Below are positions 1 through 9,434 of a stretch of 35,675 nt of DNA, one piece after another. How positions within the stretch are numbered: position 1 is the first letter of the stretch; every line of letters begins with the position of its first letter. The translations under genes and the position numbers were made by a program. This DNA is from Nocardia carnea. GTDB lineage: Bacteria; Actinomycetota; Actinomycetes; Mycobacteriales; Mycobacteriaceae. The stretch lies in assembly GCF_029869215.1 (NCBI RefSeq), contig NZ_JARWPM010000434.1, forward strand, positions 1 through 35,675. The letters are read 5' to 3'. The notes beneath the pieces are model-generated. The model was not told the DNA's origin. It made no database searches and saw nothing but the letters and a program-made list of their open reading frames with translations.

Positions 1-84
1 GTCGCCCGGCGCCAGCGGCTCCCCGGCACCACGCAGTACGGCCGCGCCCGCCACCGGACCGGCCGGCCGCCGGCGCAGTCCGCG

Positions 85-2208
<2,124 letters not shown>

Positions 2209-2238
2209 TCCGGGCACGACCCACGCTCGTCCCAGCTT

Positions 2239-2285
2239 CCGGCCGCCACTGCGCAACTCCCCTCCGGATGCGCAGTGGCGGCCGG
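2239..2285. terminator. 17-bp perfect stem-loop terminator candidate
   Basis: CCGGCCGCCACTGCGCA (2239-2255) is an exact reverse complement of 2269-2285, with a 13-base loop. It begins 30 bases after the DUF2339 stop and lies between two convergent genes. There is no T tract, as is common for actinobacterial terminators. It could serve both directions, although bioA ends about 200 bases away. The rest of 2209-2491 shows nothing further. Confidence 0.7.
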
Positions 2286-2491
2286 CGCGACAGGCAGTAC
2301 TTCATCGGAGGCACGCTCGCGTCGGCCCACCGGTTGGGTCGCCGGACCGGGCGCCCGGGCCACGCCACCGATCGGCACTCAGAGCCGGCCTCACAGACAG
2401 GACCGAGGCGCTATCGGCGCACCACCCGCCTAGCCCGCGTCCGATTCACAGAACCGGGGAACCGTCCCACGCCACCGTGTCCGGTGTCGGT

Positions 2492-3820
2492 TCACGGTGC
2501 CGCCGGCCGACAGGGGGCCTCCGCTCCGGGCTGTGTGGTTGGAGCGCGGCCCGCCCGCGCCGCCGCAACCATCGCGCGGGTGATGGTCGCCAGATCCTCC
2601 GGCCCGGTGATGAACGGGGGCATCGCGTAGACGAGATCGCGGAACGGGCGCAGCCAGGCGCCGGCGGCGACCGCCGCGTCCGTGGCCGCGCGCATATCCA
2701 CCGGGCGGTCGAGCTGGATCACGCCGATTCCGCCCAGGACTCGCACGTCGATCACCCCCGGTAGATCCCGGGCCGGCGCGAGCCCCGTACGCAGCCCGGA
2801 TTCGAGCCGCGCGACCTCACCGCGCCAGTCGCGCGACACCAGTAGTTCGATCGAGGCCGCCGCGACCGCGCAGGCCAGCGGGTTGCCCATGAACGTCGGC
2901 CCGTGCATGAGCCCGCCGTGGGCCGCGCTCACGGTTTCGGCCAGCTCCGCGGTGCACAGCGCGGCGGCGAGCGTCAGGTAGCCACCGGTGAGCGCCTTGC
3001 CCACGCACATGACATCCGGTGCGACACCGGCCTGTTCCGCCGCGAACAACGTCCCGGTGCGACCGAATCCGGTGGCGATCTCGTCGAAGATCAGCAGTAC
3101 CCCGTGCTCGTCGCACAGCCGGCGCAGATCCGCCAGATAGCGGGGGTCGTGCCAGCGCATCCCGCCGGCGCCCTGCACCACCGGTTCCACCACGACCGCC
3201 GCGAGCCCGGCGGCGTGCCGGTCGAACGCCTCCGCGAGCTCACGTACGTAGTCCGGGCGGTACTCGCGGGGCGGGGCGGAGACGAAGATCTGTTCGGCGA
3301 GCACATCAGTCCACAGCGTGTGCATCCCGCCCACGGGATCACACACGCTCATCGGAGTGAAAGTGTCGCCGTGGTAGCCGCCCCGCCAGGTGAGCAGACG
3401 GCGTTTGCCCGGCTGCCCCACCGCCCGCCAGTACTGCAGGCACATCTTGACCGCGACCTCGAGCGATACCGACCCGGAATCGCAGAGGAACACCTTCTCC
3501 AGGCCGGCCGGCGTATGCCGCACCAGCAGTTCGCACAGCCGGACCGCGGGCTCGTGGGTGAGCCCGCCGAACATGACATGACTCATTCGCCGCGCTTGTT
3601 CGGCCAGCGCCGCGTCCAGCACCGGATGCCGGTAACCGTGCACCGCGGCCCACCAGGAACTCATCCCGTCGACCAGTTCCCGGCCGTCGGCAAGAGTGAG
3701 CCGGGTACCCGCCGCGGACTCCACGACGAGGGGTTCGGTGGTAGCCGGGAAACCGCCGTAGGGATGCCACACGTGTTGGGCGTCGAGCGCCGAGATCTGC
3801 GCCGCGCGGGCAGGGGCCAC
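2492..3820 (-). CDS. bioA: adenosylmethionine-8-amino-7-oxononanoate aminotransferase (BioA)
   Basis: A PLP-dependent class III aminotransferase that moves an amino group from S-adenosylmethionine to KAPA to give DAPA, the antepenultimate step of biotin synthesis. The 442 residues match the family's usual length. The N-terminal HVWHPYGGF and DGMSSWWAAVHGY motifs are BioA-specific, and the PLP lysine is K275 in GKALTGGY. LIFDEIATGFGRTG supplies the PLP-ring aspartate, and HGPTFMGNPLACA is the usual BioA motif. The GTG start has a good GGAGG Shine-Dalgarno (complement of 3827-3831). Upstream lies a perfect palindrome like a BioQ operator. The gene is solitary: bioF and bioD, which follow bioA in mycobacteria, are absent, and the next gene is convergent. 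Confidence 0.95.
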   Translation of the reverse strand: MAPARAAQISALDAQHVWHPYGGFPATTEPLVVESAAGTRLTLADGRELVDGMSSWWAAVHGYRHPVLDAALAEQARRMSHVMFGGLTHEPAVRLCELLVRHTPAGLEKVFLCDSGSVSLEVAVKMCLQYWRAVGQPGKRRLLTWRGGYHGDTFTPMSVCDPVGGMHTLWTDVLAEQIFVSAPPREYRPDYVRELAEAFDRHAAGLAAVVVEPVVQGAGGMRWHDPRYLADLRRLCDEHGVLLIFDEIATGFGRTGTLFAAEQAGVAPDVMCVGKALTGGYLTLAAALCTAELAETVSAAHGGLMHGPTFMGNPLACAVAAASIELLVSRDWRGEVARLESGLRTGLAPARDLPGVIDVRVLGGIGVIQLDRPVDMRAATDAAVAAGAWLRPFRDLVYAMPPFITGPEDLATITRAMVAAARAGRAPTTQPGAEAPCRPAAP

Positions 3821-3861
3821 GGTGATCCTCCGATCGGGGACGCCGGCCGCACACGGCGACC

Positions 3862-3874
3862 TGAACGCCGTTCA
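3862..3874. promoter_or_regulatory. BioQ-like operator upstream of bioA
   Basis: TGAACGCCGTTCA is a perfect TGAAC-N3-GTTCA palindrome 42 bases before the bioA start, directly followed by AGTTAC. It closely matches the TGAAC-N3-GTTAC operator described for the TetR-family biotin repressor BioQ in corynebacteria (recalled, not searched). The palindrome and position are seen; binding by BioQ is inferred. Confidence 0.65.
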
Positions 3875-3971
3875 AGTTACCAACCCGGCCACGGTCACGG
3901 CCACCCCATCCCCGGCCTCACCGGCCAGCTGGAGGTTCCACGGGCCGCGTCGCCGAGATCTGACAGCTACA

Positions 3972-4166
3972 CCACGAGGTCTGTCCTACCGCGAGATCAC
4001 CTCGCTCGCCGGAGTGCACCACGGCACGGTCGGCAAGATCGTCGCCCGCCTGCGCGCCGAGCGCGACGCGACCACCATCGAGCCGCTGGCGCTGCCCGAC
4101 ACATGCCGCGGTCCGAGTCGGTGGCCGCGCCGGCGAGATCGGTGCGGCCCGCTTCGTCGTGCGTGA
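3972..4166 (+). pseudogene. helix-turn-helix fragment, probably a gene remnant
   Basis: In this frame GLSYREITSLAGVHHGTVGK reads like a helix-turn-helix of the kind found in ParB-like or transposase-type DNA-binding proteins, followed by a basic stretch and a stop. There is no credible start: the frame begins in sequence antisense to the bioA leader. Coding-like character drifts between frames further downstream. This suggests a decayed gene. The rest of 3881-4434 holds no convincing gene, although weak ORFs cross it on both strands. Confidence 0.25.
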
Positions 4167-4434
4167 GGTCGTCCCCGACGCGGGCCCTGATCGAGTCCGT
4201 AGACGACAGCGCCGCCGGCGCCTACTCGCTCTCGACACCGCTGGGGCACCCCGGTGCGCTCGACTCTTTGGGCCGAGCCTGGCCGGTGAGCCGGGGCGCT
4301 GATTCGGGGCCGGTGCCCAAGGCCGGTGAAATCCTCTCTGCGGCAGTTATTTTCGCCTGAATCGTCACTATTTCTCCGTACACTGGATATGGCGGCAGGC
4401 GGGGTCTGCCCGAAGAGCAGAGGGGACGCGGGGA

Positions 4435-4926
4435 ATGTCTGGTAGCAGAACGGCCCGGGGTAGGTCTGTGGTCGGGATCCTGGTGGCGGTGCTTTTGGTG
4501 GTCTTCACGTCTGGGTGCGTGACGAATTCGCCGCCCGAGCAGGGGGAGCGGGAACGGAAGGCGGCCAGCGTTCCGGCGTTCAAACTGCACATGACACAGG
4601 ATCTGTGGGAGAGGACGAACACGCGTAATAACGTCAAGCGGGTCCCGGAGCCAAAGAAGGTCACCGAGTTGCCCGGCGGGATGGTGACGGTCGAACTCAC
4701 CGGCCCGCAGATGGTGGACTACCTGCAAGGTCTGGACTACAACGCCCACGGTGGCGATCAAGCGAAGGACGAGTCTTTGGCGGCGGCGGTTTATGACACC
4801 GTGGCGCCGGTGCTCGACCGGATCGAGTCGCCGCCGCCGGCGGGCGCGCCTGCGCCGGAAATCACCGTGCATGCCGCGGTGGGGCCGGCCACTTCGACGG
4901 CGGTACCGACTCCGGCCGGGCGGTAG
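4435..4926 (+). CDS. small putative lipoprotein
   Basis: A 163-residue protein. A basic N-terminus (RTARGR) is followed by a hydrophobic stretch (VVGILVAVLLVVFTS) and a cysteine at residue 28 in TSGC, a slightly atypical lipobox with Thr at -3. It is therefore probably exported and lipid-anchored on the outer face of the membrane. The mature part is charged and hydrophilic, then Pro/Ala-rich near the C-terminus (SPPPAGAPAPE). No enzyme or binding motif was recognised. A GGGGAC/GGGGA Shine-Dalgarno precedes the ATG. The gene is flanked by a decayed stretch upstream and a stem-loop downstream, so it is probably monocistronic. Function unknown. Confidence 0.75.
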   Translation: MSGSRTARGRSVVGILVAVLLVVFTSGCVTNSPPEQGERERKAASVPAFKLHMTQDLWERTNTRNNVKRVPEPKKVTELPGGMVTVELTGPQMVDYLQGLDYNAHGGDQAKDESLAAAVYDTVAPVLDRIESPPPAGAPAPEITVHAAVGPATSTAVPTPAGR

Positions 4927-4947
4927 CGCTTCCGGTCCTTGAACGGG

Positions 4948-4981
4948 CGAGACCCGGCCAGGTAGTAACCGGCGGGTCTCG
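4948..4981 (+). terminator. 9-bp stem-loop after the lipoprotein gene
   Basis: CGAGACCCG (4948-4956) pairs exactly with CGGGTCTCG (4973-4981) across a 16-base loop, followed by TTCTG. It begins 22 bases after the lipoprotein stop codon, which fits a rho-independent terminator with a poor T tract. Confidence 0.55.
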
Positions 4982-4996
4982 TTCTGCGTAGGGGGC

Positions 4997-5116
4997 TCAG
5001 GCGTCCGGCAGGCAGAACCCGCGCTCCGCGTCTTCGTGCGGTCGGTCCCGTGGTTCGCCGGGGACCAGGATGTCGTCGACCCGCCGGGTCGGGGCGGGTC
5101 GATCGCGCCGCCCCGC
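4997..5116 (-). pseudogene. possible C-terminal remnant of an Ldh2-type dehydrogenase
   Basis: A 40-codon open stretch without a start reads RRVDDILVPGEP near its end, followed by a stop. The pattern V-D-x-x-L-V-P-G-E-P resembles the C-terminus of Ldh2/ComC malate or lactate dehydrogenases. The stretch is very short, so this is only a hint. It may equally be chance. Confidence 0.15.
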
Positions 5117-5166
5117 TCAGTTCCCAGGCTCGGACGATGACAGGGTGCGGCGGTGGCGGCGGCGAC

Positions 5167-5520
5167 TCATCGGTTCGTGGCGGCGATGATGGCGTCCAGG
5201 GCGTGCTGTGCTCTGTTGAGCTCGTCGATGGCGGCGGAGATCCTGTCGCGTTCTCGGTGCAGATCGGCGAGCAGGTCCGGGCAGACCGCAGCGAGCCCGT
5301 CATCGGTGTCGACAGTGCAGGGCAGGATACGAGCGATGGAGGCAGTGTTGAGGCCCGCGGCCAGCAGAGTGCGGATGCGGTGGACTCGGTTGATGTCGCT
5401 GTCGCGGTAGCTTCGATAGCCACTCGGCTCGCGAAGGGGCGCCAGCAGGCCCTGTTCCTCGTAGTAACGCAGCAGCCGCTGGCTGACTGCCGTCCGCTCC
5501 GACAGTTCACCGATGCGCAT
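5167..5520 (-). CDS. MerR-family transcriptional regulator
   Basis: 117 residues. Residues 1-70 form a MerR winged helix (MRIGELSERTAVSQRLLRYY, then EPSGYRSYRDSDINRVHRIR), and residues 82-112 form the dimer coiled coil. There is almost no effector domain. C68 in the ILPC motif and C80 are the only cysteines, an arrangement typical of a small actinobacterial MerR clade that senses organic or redox signals rather than a defined metal. It is divergent from the imine-reductase-like gene, and the 101-base gap contains a stretched-spacer promoter with a palindrome. It therefore probably controls that gene and itself. The inducer cannot be read from sequence. Confidence 0.92.
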   Translation of the reverse strand: MRIGELSERTAVSQRLLRYYEEQGLLAPLREPSGYRSYRDSDINRVHRIRTLLAAGLNTASIARILPCTVDTDDGLAAVCPDLLADLHRERDRISAAIDELNRAQHALDAIIAATNR

Positions 5521-5534
5521 CGTGGTTCTCCGGC

Positions 5535-5566
5535 TTGACTCTCACATGCATGTGAAGGATTAGCGT
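5535..5566 (+). promoter_or_regulatory. MerR-type promoter with 20-bp spacer and operator palindrome
   Basis: TTGACT (5535-5540) and TAGCGT (5561-5566) are separated by 20 bp, the overlong spacing at which MerR proteins activate by untwisting DNA. The spacer contains the perfect palindrome TCACATGCATGTGA (5542-5555). It points toward the oxidoreductase gene at 5622. Confidence 0.7.
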
Positions 5567-5621
5567 AGCCGAACCAAGCCCTTCGCCCGCGTCTCGGTGG
5601 GCAGCAATGCGGAGAGAAGAC

Positions 5622-6485
5622 ATGATGCGTACACCCGCAGGGATATCCGTGACGGTGCTCGGACGTGGGGTCCGAGCAGAGGCGATGGCCGAAGCTCTGG
5701 CGACGGACAACGCGGTCACGTTCTGGGACGAGCACGGCGACGCCACTCATCTGCGCCGGCGAGCGGATTCACTATATGCAGCTCTCGACGGCGCGTCCTT
5801 GGTCGTTGTCTGCGTCGACGATTACGGCGCTGCCGCTCGGATCCTCGGACGAGCGGAGCAGTACATCACGTCCCGCGACGTGGTGAACGTGACCTCGGGC
5901 ACCAGTGCGCAGGCCCGGCACCTGGCCGCTTGGGTGGGCGAACGTGGCGGCCGATACCTCGACGGTGCACTGATGGCACATCCCGAACATGTCGGCAAGC
6001 CCAAGACAGTGCTGGTGTACAGCGGTTCCGAAGAACTGTTCACACATCACGAACGACTGCTCGGGCAGCTGGGCAGCGCGACCTATCTGGGACCGGACCC
6101 CGGCACGGCGGCGCTCTACGACGTCGCGATGCTGAACTTCGCCTGGGCCACCCTGATCGGATACCTGTACAGCGCAGCGTTGCTGCGCACCGCAGAGGTC
6201 CGCGCGACAGCTACCACCCCGCTGCTGAACCACTGGATGTCGACCACCATCGCGTCGGTCATCGCCGACTACGCCCAACAGATAGACAACGGCCGGTACC
6301 CCGGCGACGAGGAATGGCTCGAACTCGATGCACCCCTCATGGATCATCTCATCCAAGCCGCCCAAGAGCGTGGTATCGACACCGAACTCCCCCGACTCAT
6401 CAGATCGCTCACGCACAGAGGCATCGAAGCCGGCCACGGTAGCGACAGCTTCGCAAGCCTGATAGAGACCATTGCCGGCTCCTGA
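5622..6485 (+). CDS. imine reductase/reductive aminase family NADPH-dependent oxidoreductase
   Basis: 287 residues from ATG 5622 (ATG 5625 is also possible). GGAGAG at 5611-5616 fits these starts, not the upstream ATG at 5607. The N-terminal Rossmann domain has a degenerate nucleotide motif, VTVLGRGVRAEAMAEAL, where the family usually shows G-x-G-x-M-G. NVTSGT at 89-94 and RYLDGALMAHPEHVG at 111-125 are hallmarks of the imine-reductase branch of the 6-phosphogluconate dehydrogenase superfamily. The long C-terminal helix begins GTAALYDVAML, with D167 at the position of the IRED catalytic acid. GIEAGHGSDSFASLIE closes the domain. It probably reduces a C=N or related bond with NADPH; the substrate is unknown. 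It is likely induced by the divergent MerR. Confidence 0.82.
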   Translation: MMRTPAGISVTVLGRGVRAEAMAEALATDNAVTFWDEHGDATHLRRRADSLYAALDGASLVVVCVDDYGAAARILGRAEQYITSRDVVNVTSGTSAQARHLAAWVGERGGRYLDGALMAHPEHVGKPKTVLVYSGSEELFTHHERLLGQLGSATYLGPDPGTAALYDVAMLNFAWATLIGYLYSAALLRTAEVRATATTPLLNHWMSTTIASVIADYAQQIDNGRYPGDEEWLELDAPLMDHLIQAAQERGIDTELPRLIRSLTHRGIEAGHGSDSFASLIETIAGS

Positions 6486-6720
6486 GAACCCGACGCGGCG
6501 CAACCCGTCCGGCGCACTCTCCCAGCGACACTCGGCCACCGCCGGAAAGCCGGCGGCGTCGAGGCAGTCACGCGACACCCCAGAAACGCGCCGGCCTACC
6601 GCACCGCGCACTGGTGAACCCGACCACCACAGTCGAGCGTCCCTCCGCGAAAACGAAGGCGCGTTCGCGTCCGGCTTCGGTGGACCCCGGAATTCCTCTG
6701 GGGCCGGCCCGAACCAGCAC

Positions 6721-6749
6721 TTGACAAATCGAGGGGAAATTTCTACTAG
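6721..6749 (+). promoter_or_regulatory. near-consensus sigma-A promoter
   Basis: TTGACA (6721-6726), a 17-bp spacer and TACTAG (6744-6749) form an unusually good housekeeping promoter for this genome. They lie 63 bases before the TTG start of the NmrA-like gene. The remainder of 6486-6811 contains no gene. Confidence 0.75.
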
Positions 6750-6811
6750 AGACGCCTTCGCTCGGCTCGGTAGCTTCCGGGATAGCCACCGCTACCCTGA
6801 GGAGTCAAGAG

Positions 6812-7738
6812 TTGATCCTGCTCACCACCGCGCCCGTTTCCCGGATGCCGGGCGCTGTTCCCACCGCCCCCGTCGTCCGCGCTGCGGCGCACCTGCTCCA
6901 CGACCGCGGTGAGCGGGTGCGAGTGCTTGTCCCCGCCGTGGAGTCTTCTGGTTGGCCCGATGGTGTGGACCTGCATACCGGGGCCCTTACCGACCCCACG
7001 TCGTTCGCGGTCGCGGCCTCCGGCGTCGAGCGCCTCTTCCTCGCAGGCCTGGCCGGCACGCCCCTTGAAAGGCTGCGCGAGTTGACCGAGCCGCTCGTGC
7101 GCAACCGAGTCCGCCGCGTCGTGACTCTCGATTCCCATGGTTCGGATTTCGACGACGGAGTCTCGCAGGAAACCTGGCAATGGGCGGCGTTCGAAAAGAC
7201 TCTGGACCGACACCGGATCGGACGGGTGAGCCTGCGCCCTACCGCTGTGATGGCCCATACGGTTACCGGCGGATACCCGATACCGGGCTCCGCGACCGTG
7301 ACAGCGATCCGGGAGGGCCGTGAAGTGGCCGAATATCTCCCCGATGCGCCATATGCCTTCATCCACGAAGACGACCTCGCCGAGATCGCCGTCAACCTCC
7401 TACTCGATGACCACCTGCACGGCACCGTCGACGTGAGCGGCACCACGGTCACCGCAAGAGAGCGCCTGGCCGCGCTCGTAGCCGCTCTCGATACCGACGT
7501 AACGATGGCCGAACTCACCTCCGAGCAGGCAGTACAGCGCTGGCGAGAAGAAGGCTGGCCGGAAGACACGATCGCGGTAACCCTCTACGCCACCGCGGCG
7601 TTCGCCGCCGACCCCGACAGCTCGGCTGTCCGGGAGCAGGAGGAGACCGCTCGACAGCTGCTCGGACGAGAGCCACGCACCTTCCGGCAATGGGCGCAGG
7701 CGTTCGCTCCCCACCCCACCGAGCACACCGCTACATGA
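6812..7738 (+). CDS. NmrA-like atypical short-chain dehydrogenase/reductase
   Basis: 308 residues from TTG 6812, chosen because GAGGAG (6799-6804) lies 7 bases upstream. The fold pattern is that of NmrA/NAD(P)H-binding proteins. It has an N-terminal beta strand and loop, VRVLVP for the second strand, a D-L-H-T-G-A-L-T-D segment, VERLFLAG, RRVVTLDSHG, an EKTLDRHRIGRVSLRPTA block and the I-H-E-D-D-L-A-E-I-A motif. The usual N-terminal GATGxxG glycine loop is missing (ILLTTAPVSRMPGAVPTAP), so cofactor binding may be weak or lost. It may therefore sense redox or bind a ligand rather than act as an enzyme. It is probably monocistronic and well expressed from its strong promoter. Confidence 0.8.
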   Translation: MILLTTAPVSRMPGAVPTAPVVRAAAHLLHDRGERVRVLVPAVESSGWPDGVDLHTGALTDPTSFAVAASGVERLFLAGLAGTPLERLRELTEPLVRNRVRRVVTLDSHGSDFDDGVSQETWQWAAFEKTLDRHRIGRVSLRPTAVMAHTVTGGYPIPGSATVTAIREGREVAEYLPDAPYAFIHEDDLAEIAVNLLLDDHLHGTVDVSGTTVTARERLAALVAALDTDVTMAELTSEQAVQRWREEGWPEDTIAVTLYATAAFAADPDSSAVREQEETARQLLGREPRTFRQWAQAFAPHPTEHTAT

Positions 7739-8177
7739 ACCCGAGACCGACCGGACATCACGCTGGACGACAAGGCGTGAGCGGGCACCCGATCTGCAGA
7801 GGTCGAGCGCGGTCCCAACCGCCGGGGAAAGGTAATTCCGCCGGGCGGCGGCCGTGCCACGCACCGGAACGAATGCCCGGACTGGCACCGGATAACCGGC
7901 GGCGCCGCGCCCCGTACCCACGCGATCGACCGCACTGACGGCCGCCGCACGATTGTCTTGCCGAAGCGATCGCCCGAGCGCGTCCCGGCGAGCCGGCGTC
8001 CGTTACCGAGATCGGCGTCGACTTCCGAACCGGAGTCCGCGGCCGACCGGATCCACAGCGGACGCTCTCACCGGCGGAACCCGGATCCCGCGGCGCCGTA
8101 TCCGAGGCGGGCGCAGCGCCGGGCCGCGGGAGGCGCGCCGATGACCGTCCCACCCGCGGACCGGGCGAGCGGTTCGT
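7739..8177. other. 439-base intergenic stretch without a recognisable gene
   Basis: ORFs on both strands here are arginine/proline-rich shadows of GC-rich DNA, without a ribosome binding site or family-like sequence. The stretch separates the ends of a rightward and a leftward gene. No clear terminator hairpin or promoter was identified. Confidence 0.5.
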
Positions 8178-8669
8178 TCACTCACCTCGAACCACCCGGC
8201 CGGCCCGGTCCCGCTCACCCGTACCACCGCTTGCCGGGCGGTCGAGAACCGCCACGACGCGGGCGAGCAGACCGCGCAGGTCGTCCATACCCGCCGCGCC
8301 CACCTCCCTGCGCAGCCGCTGCTCGATTCCGGCAATACGGTCTCCGGCCAGCCGTAGCGCCGCATGCCCCGCCGCCGTGCACACCACCCGCCGGGCCCGG
8401 CGATCGGCCGGGTCCACCTGCCGCCGTACCAGACCCGCGGTTTCCAGCTGACCGATCAGTTCGCCCATCGACTGCTGCGTCATCCCCGCCGCCTGCGCCA
8501 GCTCCCCGACCCGCGAACCCGCCGGGTCGAGGTAGCGGAAGACCGCGTAGTGCGCGGGCCGCAGGCCGTCGTCCAGCCCGGCCCGCAATCCGGCGTTCAA
8601 CTCGTCCTCGACCGCCCGGGTGGCGAGCGTGAGCAGTTTCAGCAGAGACGCGGAATCCGGTGTTGACAT
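8178..8669 (-). CDS. MarR-family transcriptional regulator
   Basis: 163 residues starting ATG at 8669. The winged helix spans about residues 30-115: YAVFRYLDPAG, then the recognition segment ELAQAAGMTQQSMGELIGQL, then the wing DPADRRARRVVCTAAG. It dimerises through N- and C-terminal helices (LLTLATRAVEDELNAGL and GLLARVVAVLDR). It is divergent from the cupin gene with only 29 bases between start codons. Those bases contain the palindrome AAGGT-A-ACCTT inside the cupin promoter, so it almost certainly represses the cupin and itself. The ligand is unknown, probably a small phenolic or hydrophobic compound as in many MarR proteins. Confidence 0.9.
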   Translation of the reverse strand: MSTPDSASLLKLLTLATRAVEDELNAGLRAGLDDGLRPAHYAVFRYLDPAGSRVGELAQAAGMTQQSMGELIGQLETAGLVRRQVDPADRRARRVVCTAAGHAALRLAGDRIAGIEQRLRREVGAAGMDDLRGLLARVVAVLDRPASGGTGERDRAGRVVRGE

Positions 8670-8692
8670 ATTATGAAGGTAACCTTTCTAAT
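8663..8692 (+). promoter_or_regulatory. cupin promoter with embedded MarR operator
   Basis: TTGACA (8663-8668), an 18-bp spacer and TCTAAT (8687-8692) form a near-consensus promoter. The -35 box overlaps the start codon of the divergent MarR gene. The palindrome AAGGT-A-ACCTT (8676-8686) fills the spacer, where a bound repressor would block RNA polymerase. The expected transcription start is about 8699, the A of the cupin ATG, so the mRNA is probably leaderless. Confidence 0.75.
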
Positions 8693-8698
8693 TATTCC

Positions 8699-9241
8699 AT
8701 GACACCCCGGGTCCGCACGTTCCGCAACGGCCACCGCGTCACACTGGTCGAGCAGGGCACCGACGAGCGGGGCCCCTATCTGCGACTCAGGCACGAGATT
8801 CCGGAACCGGGCCGGCAAGCCGGGCCGCACTGGCATCCGGTCCTGGCCGAAGCATGGACAGTCCGTAGAGGGGCGCTACGGTTCCGGATCGACGGCCGCG
8901 AAGTTTCGGCGGCGCCGGGCGATACCGTCGTCGCCCCGGCGCGCGCGGTGCACGAATTCTGGAACGAGGCGGCCGATACCGTCGTAGACCATGAGATCCG
9001 GCCGCCGCTGCGGCATTGGCAGATGTTCACTTTGTGGAGCGCGCTCGACGAAGCGGGCGCCACCACCGGGTCACGGATTCCGCGCAACCCCCTGGCACTC
9101 GCCGTCTTATGGGAGCTCCAGGATGGCTACCTGGCCGGAATACCGCCCTGGCTGCAACGCGCGATACTGGGCTCGCTCGCGGCAATCGCCCGGCGAACCG
9201 GCTATGCGTCCCGCCTGCGCGCCGCGGCCGAGGCCGACTGA
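8699..9241 (+). CDS. cupin-domain protein
   Basis: 180 residues from ATG 8699. A longer frame from 8660 exists, but the promoter geometry and lack of a Shine-Dalgarno point to a leaderless start at 8699. The N-terminal half is a single small-barrel cupin. GPHWHPVLAEAWTVRRGALRF is split across the first conserved motif (H-x-H then E), and PGDTVVAPARAVHEFWNEA is the second motif with its metal-ligand histidine. A helical tail (residues about 120-180) follows, which small cupins usually lack. It may be an oxygenase, isomerase or ligand-binding protein; the sequence does not say which. It is divergent from, and probably repressed by, the MarR protein. Confidence 0.85.
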   Translation: MTPRVRTFRNGHRVTLVEQGTDERGPYLRLRHEIPEPGRQAGPHWHPVLAEAWTVRRGALRFRIDGREVSAAPGDTVVAPARAVHEFWNEAADTVVDHEIRPPLRHWQMFTLWSALDEAGATTGSRIPRNPLALAVLWELQDGYLAGIPPWLQRAILGSLAAIARRTGYASRLRAAAEAD

Positions 9242-9397
9242 GCGTTCGGCCAACGACCCCCGGCCGAACATCGCCGCAATCGCGCTAGTGTCTTGACCAT
9301 GCACGCGTCCGACTCGCTGCCCGAGGGTGCGCCACCACGGAGATCGCCGGATGCCACCCGACGGCGGGACCACGCCTACCATCCTCGGTGACCGTCT

Positions 9398-9418
9398 CCC
9401 CGCGTCGTGATCGCGGGG
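9398..9418. other. 7-bp stem-loop just upstream of treY
   Basis: CCCCGCG (9398-9404) pairs with CGCGGGG (9412-9418) around a 7-base loop, ending 16 bases before the first treY start. It could be a terminator for the cupin gene about 160 bases upstream, or a structured treY leader. Confidence 0.4.
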
Positions 9419-9434
9419 TCAGAATCCGTCCGCC

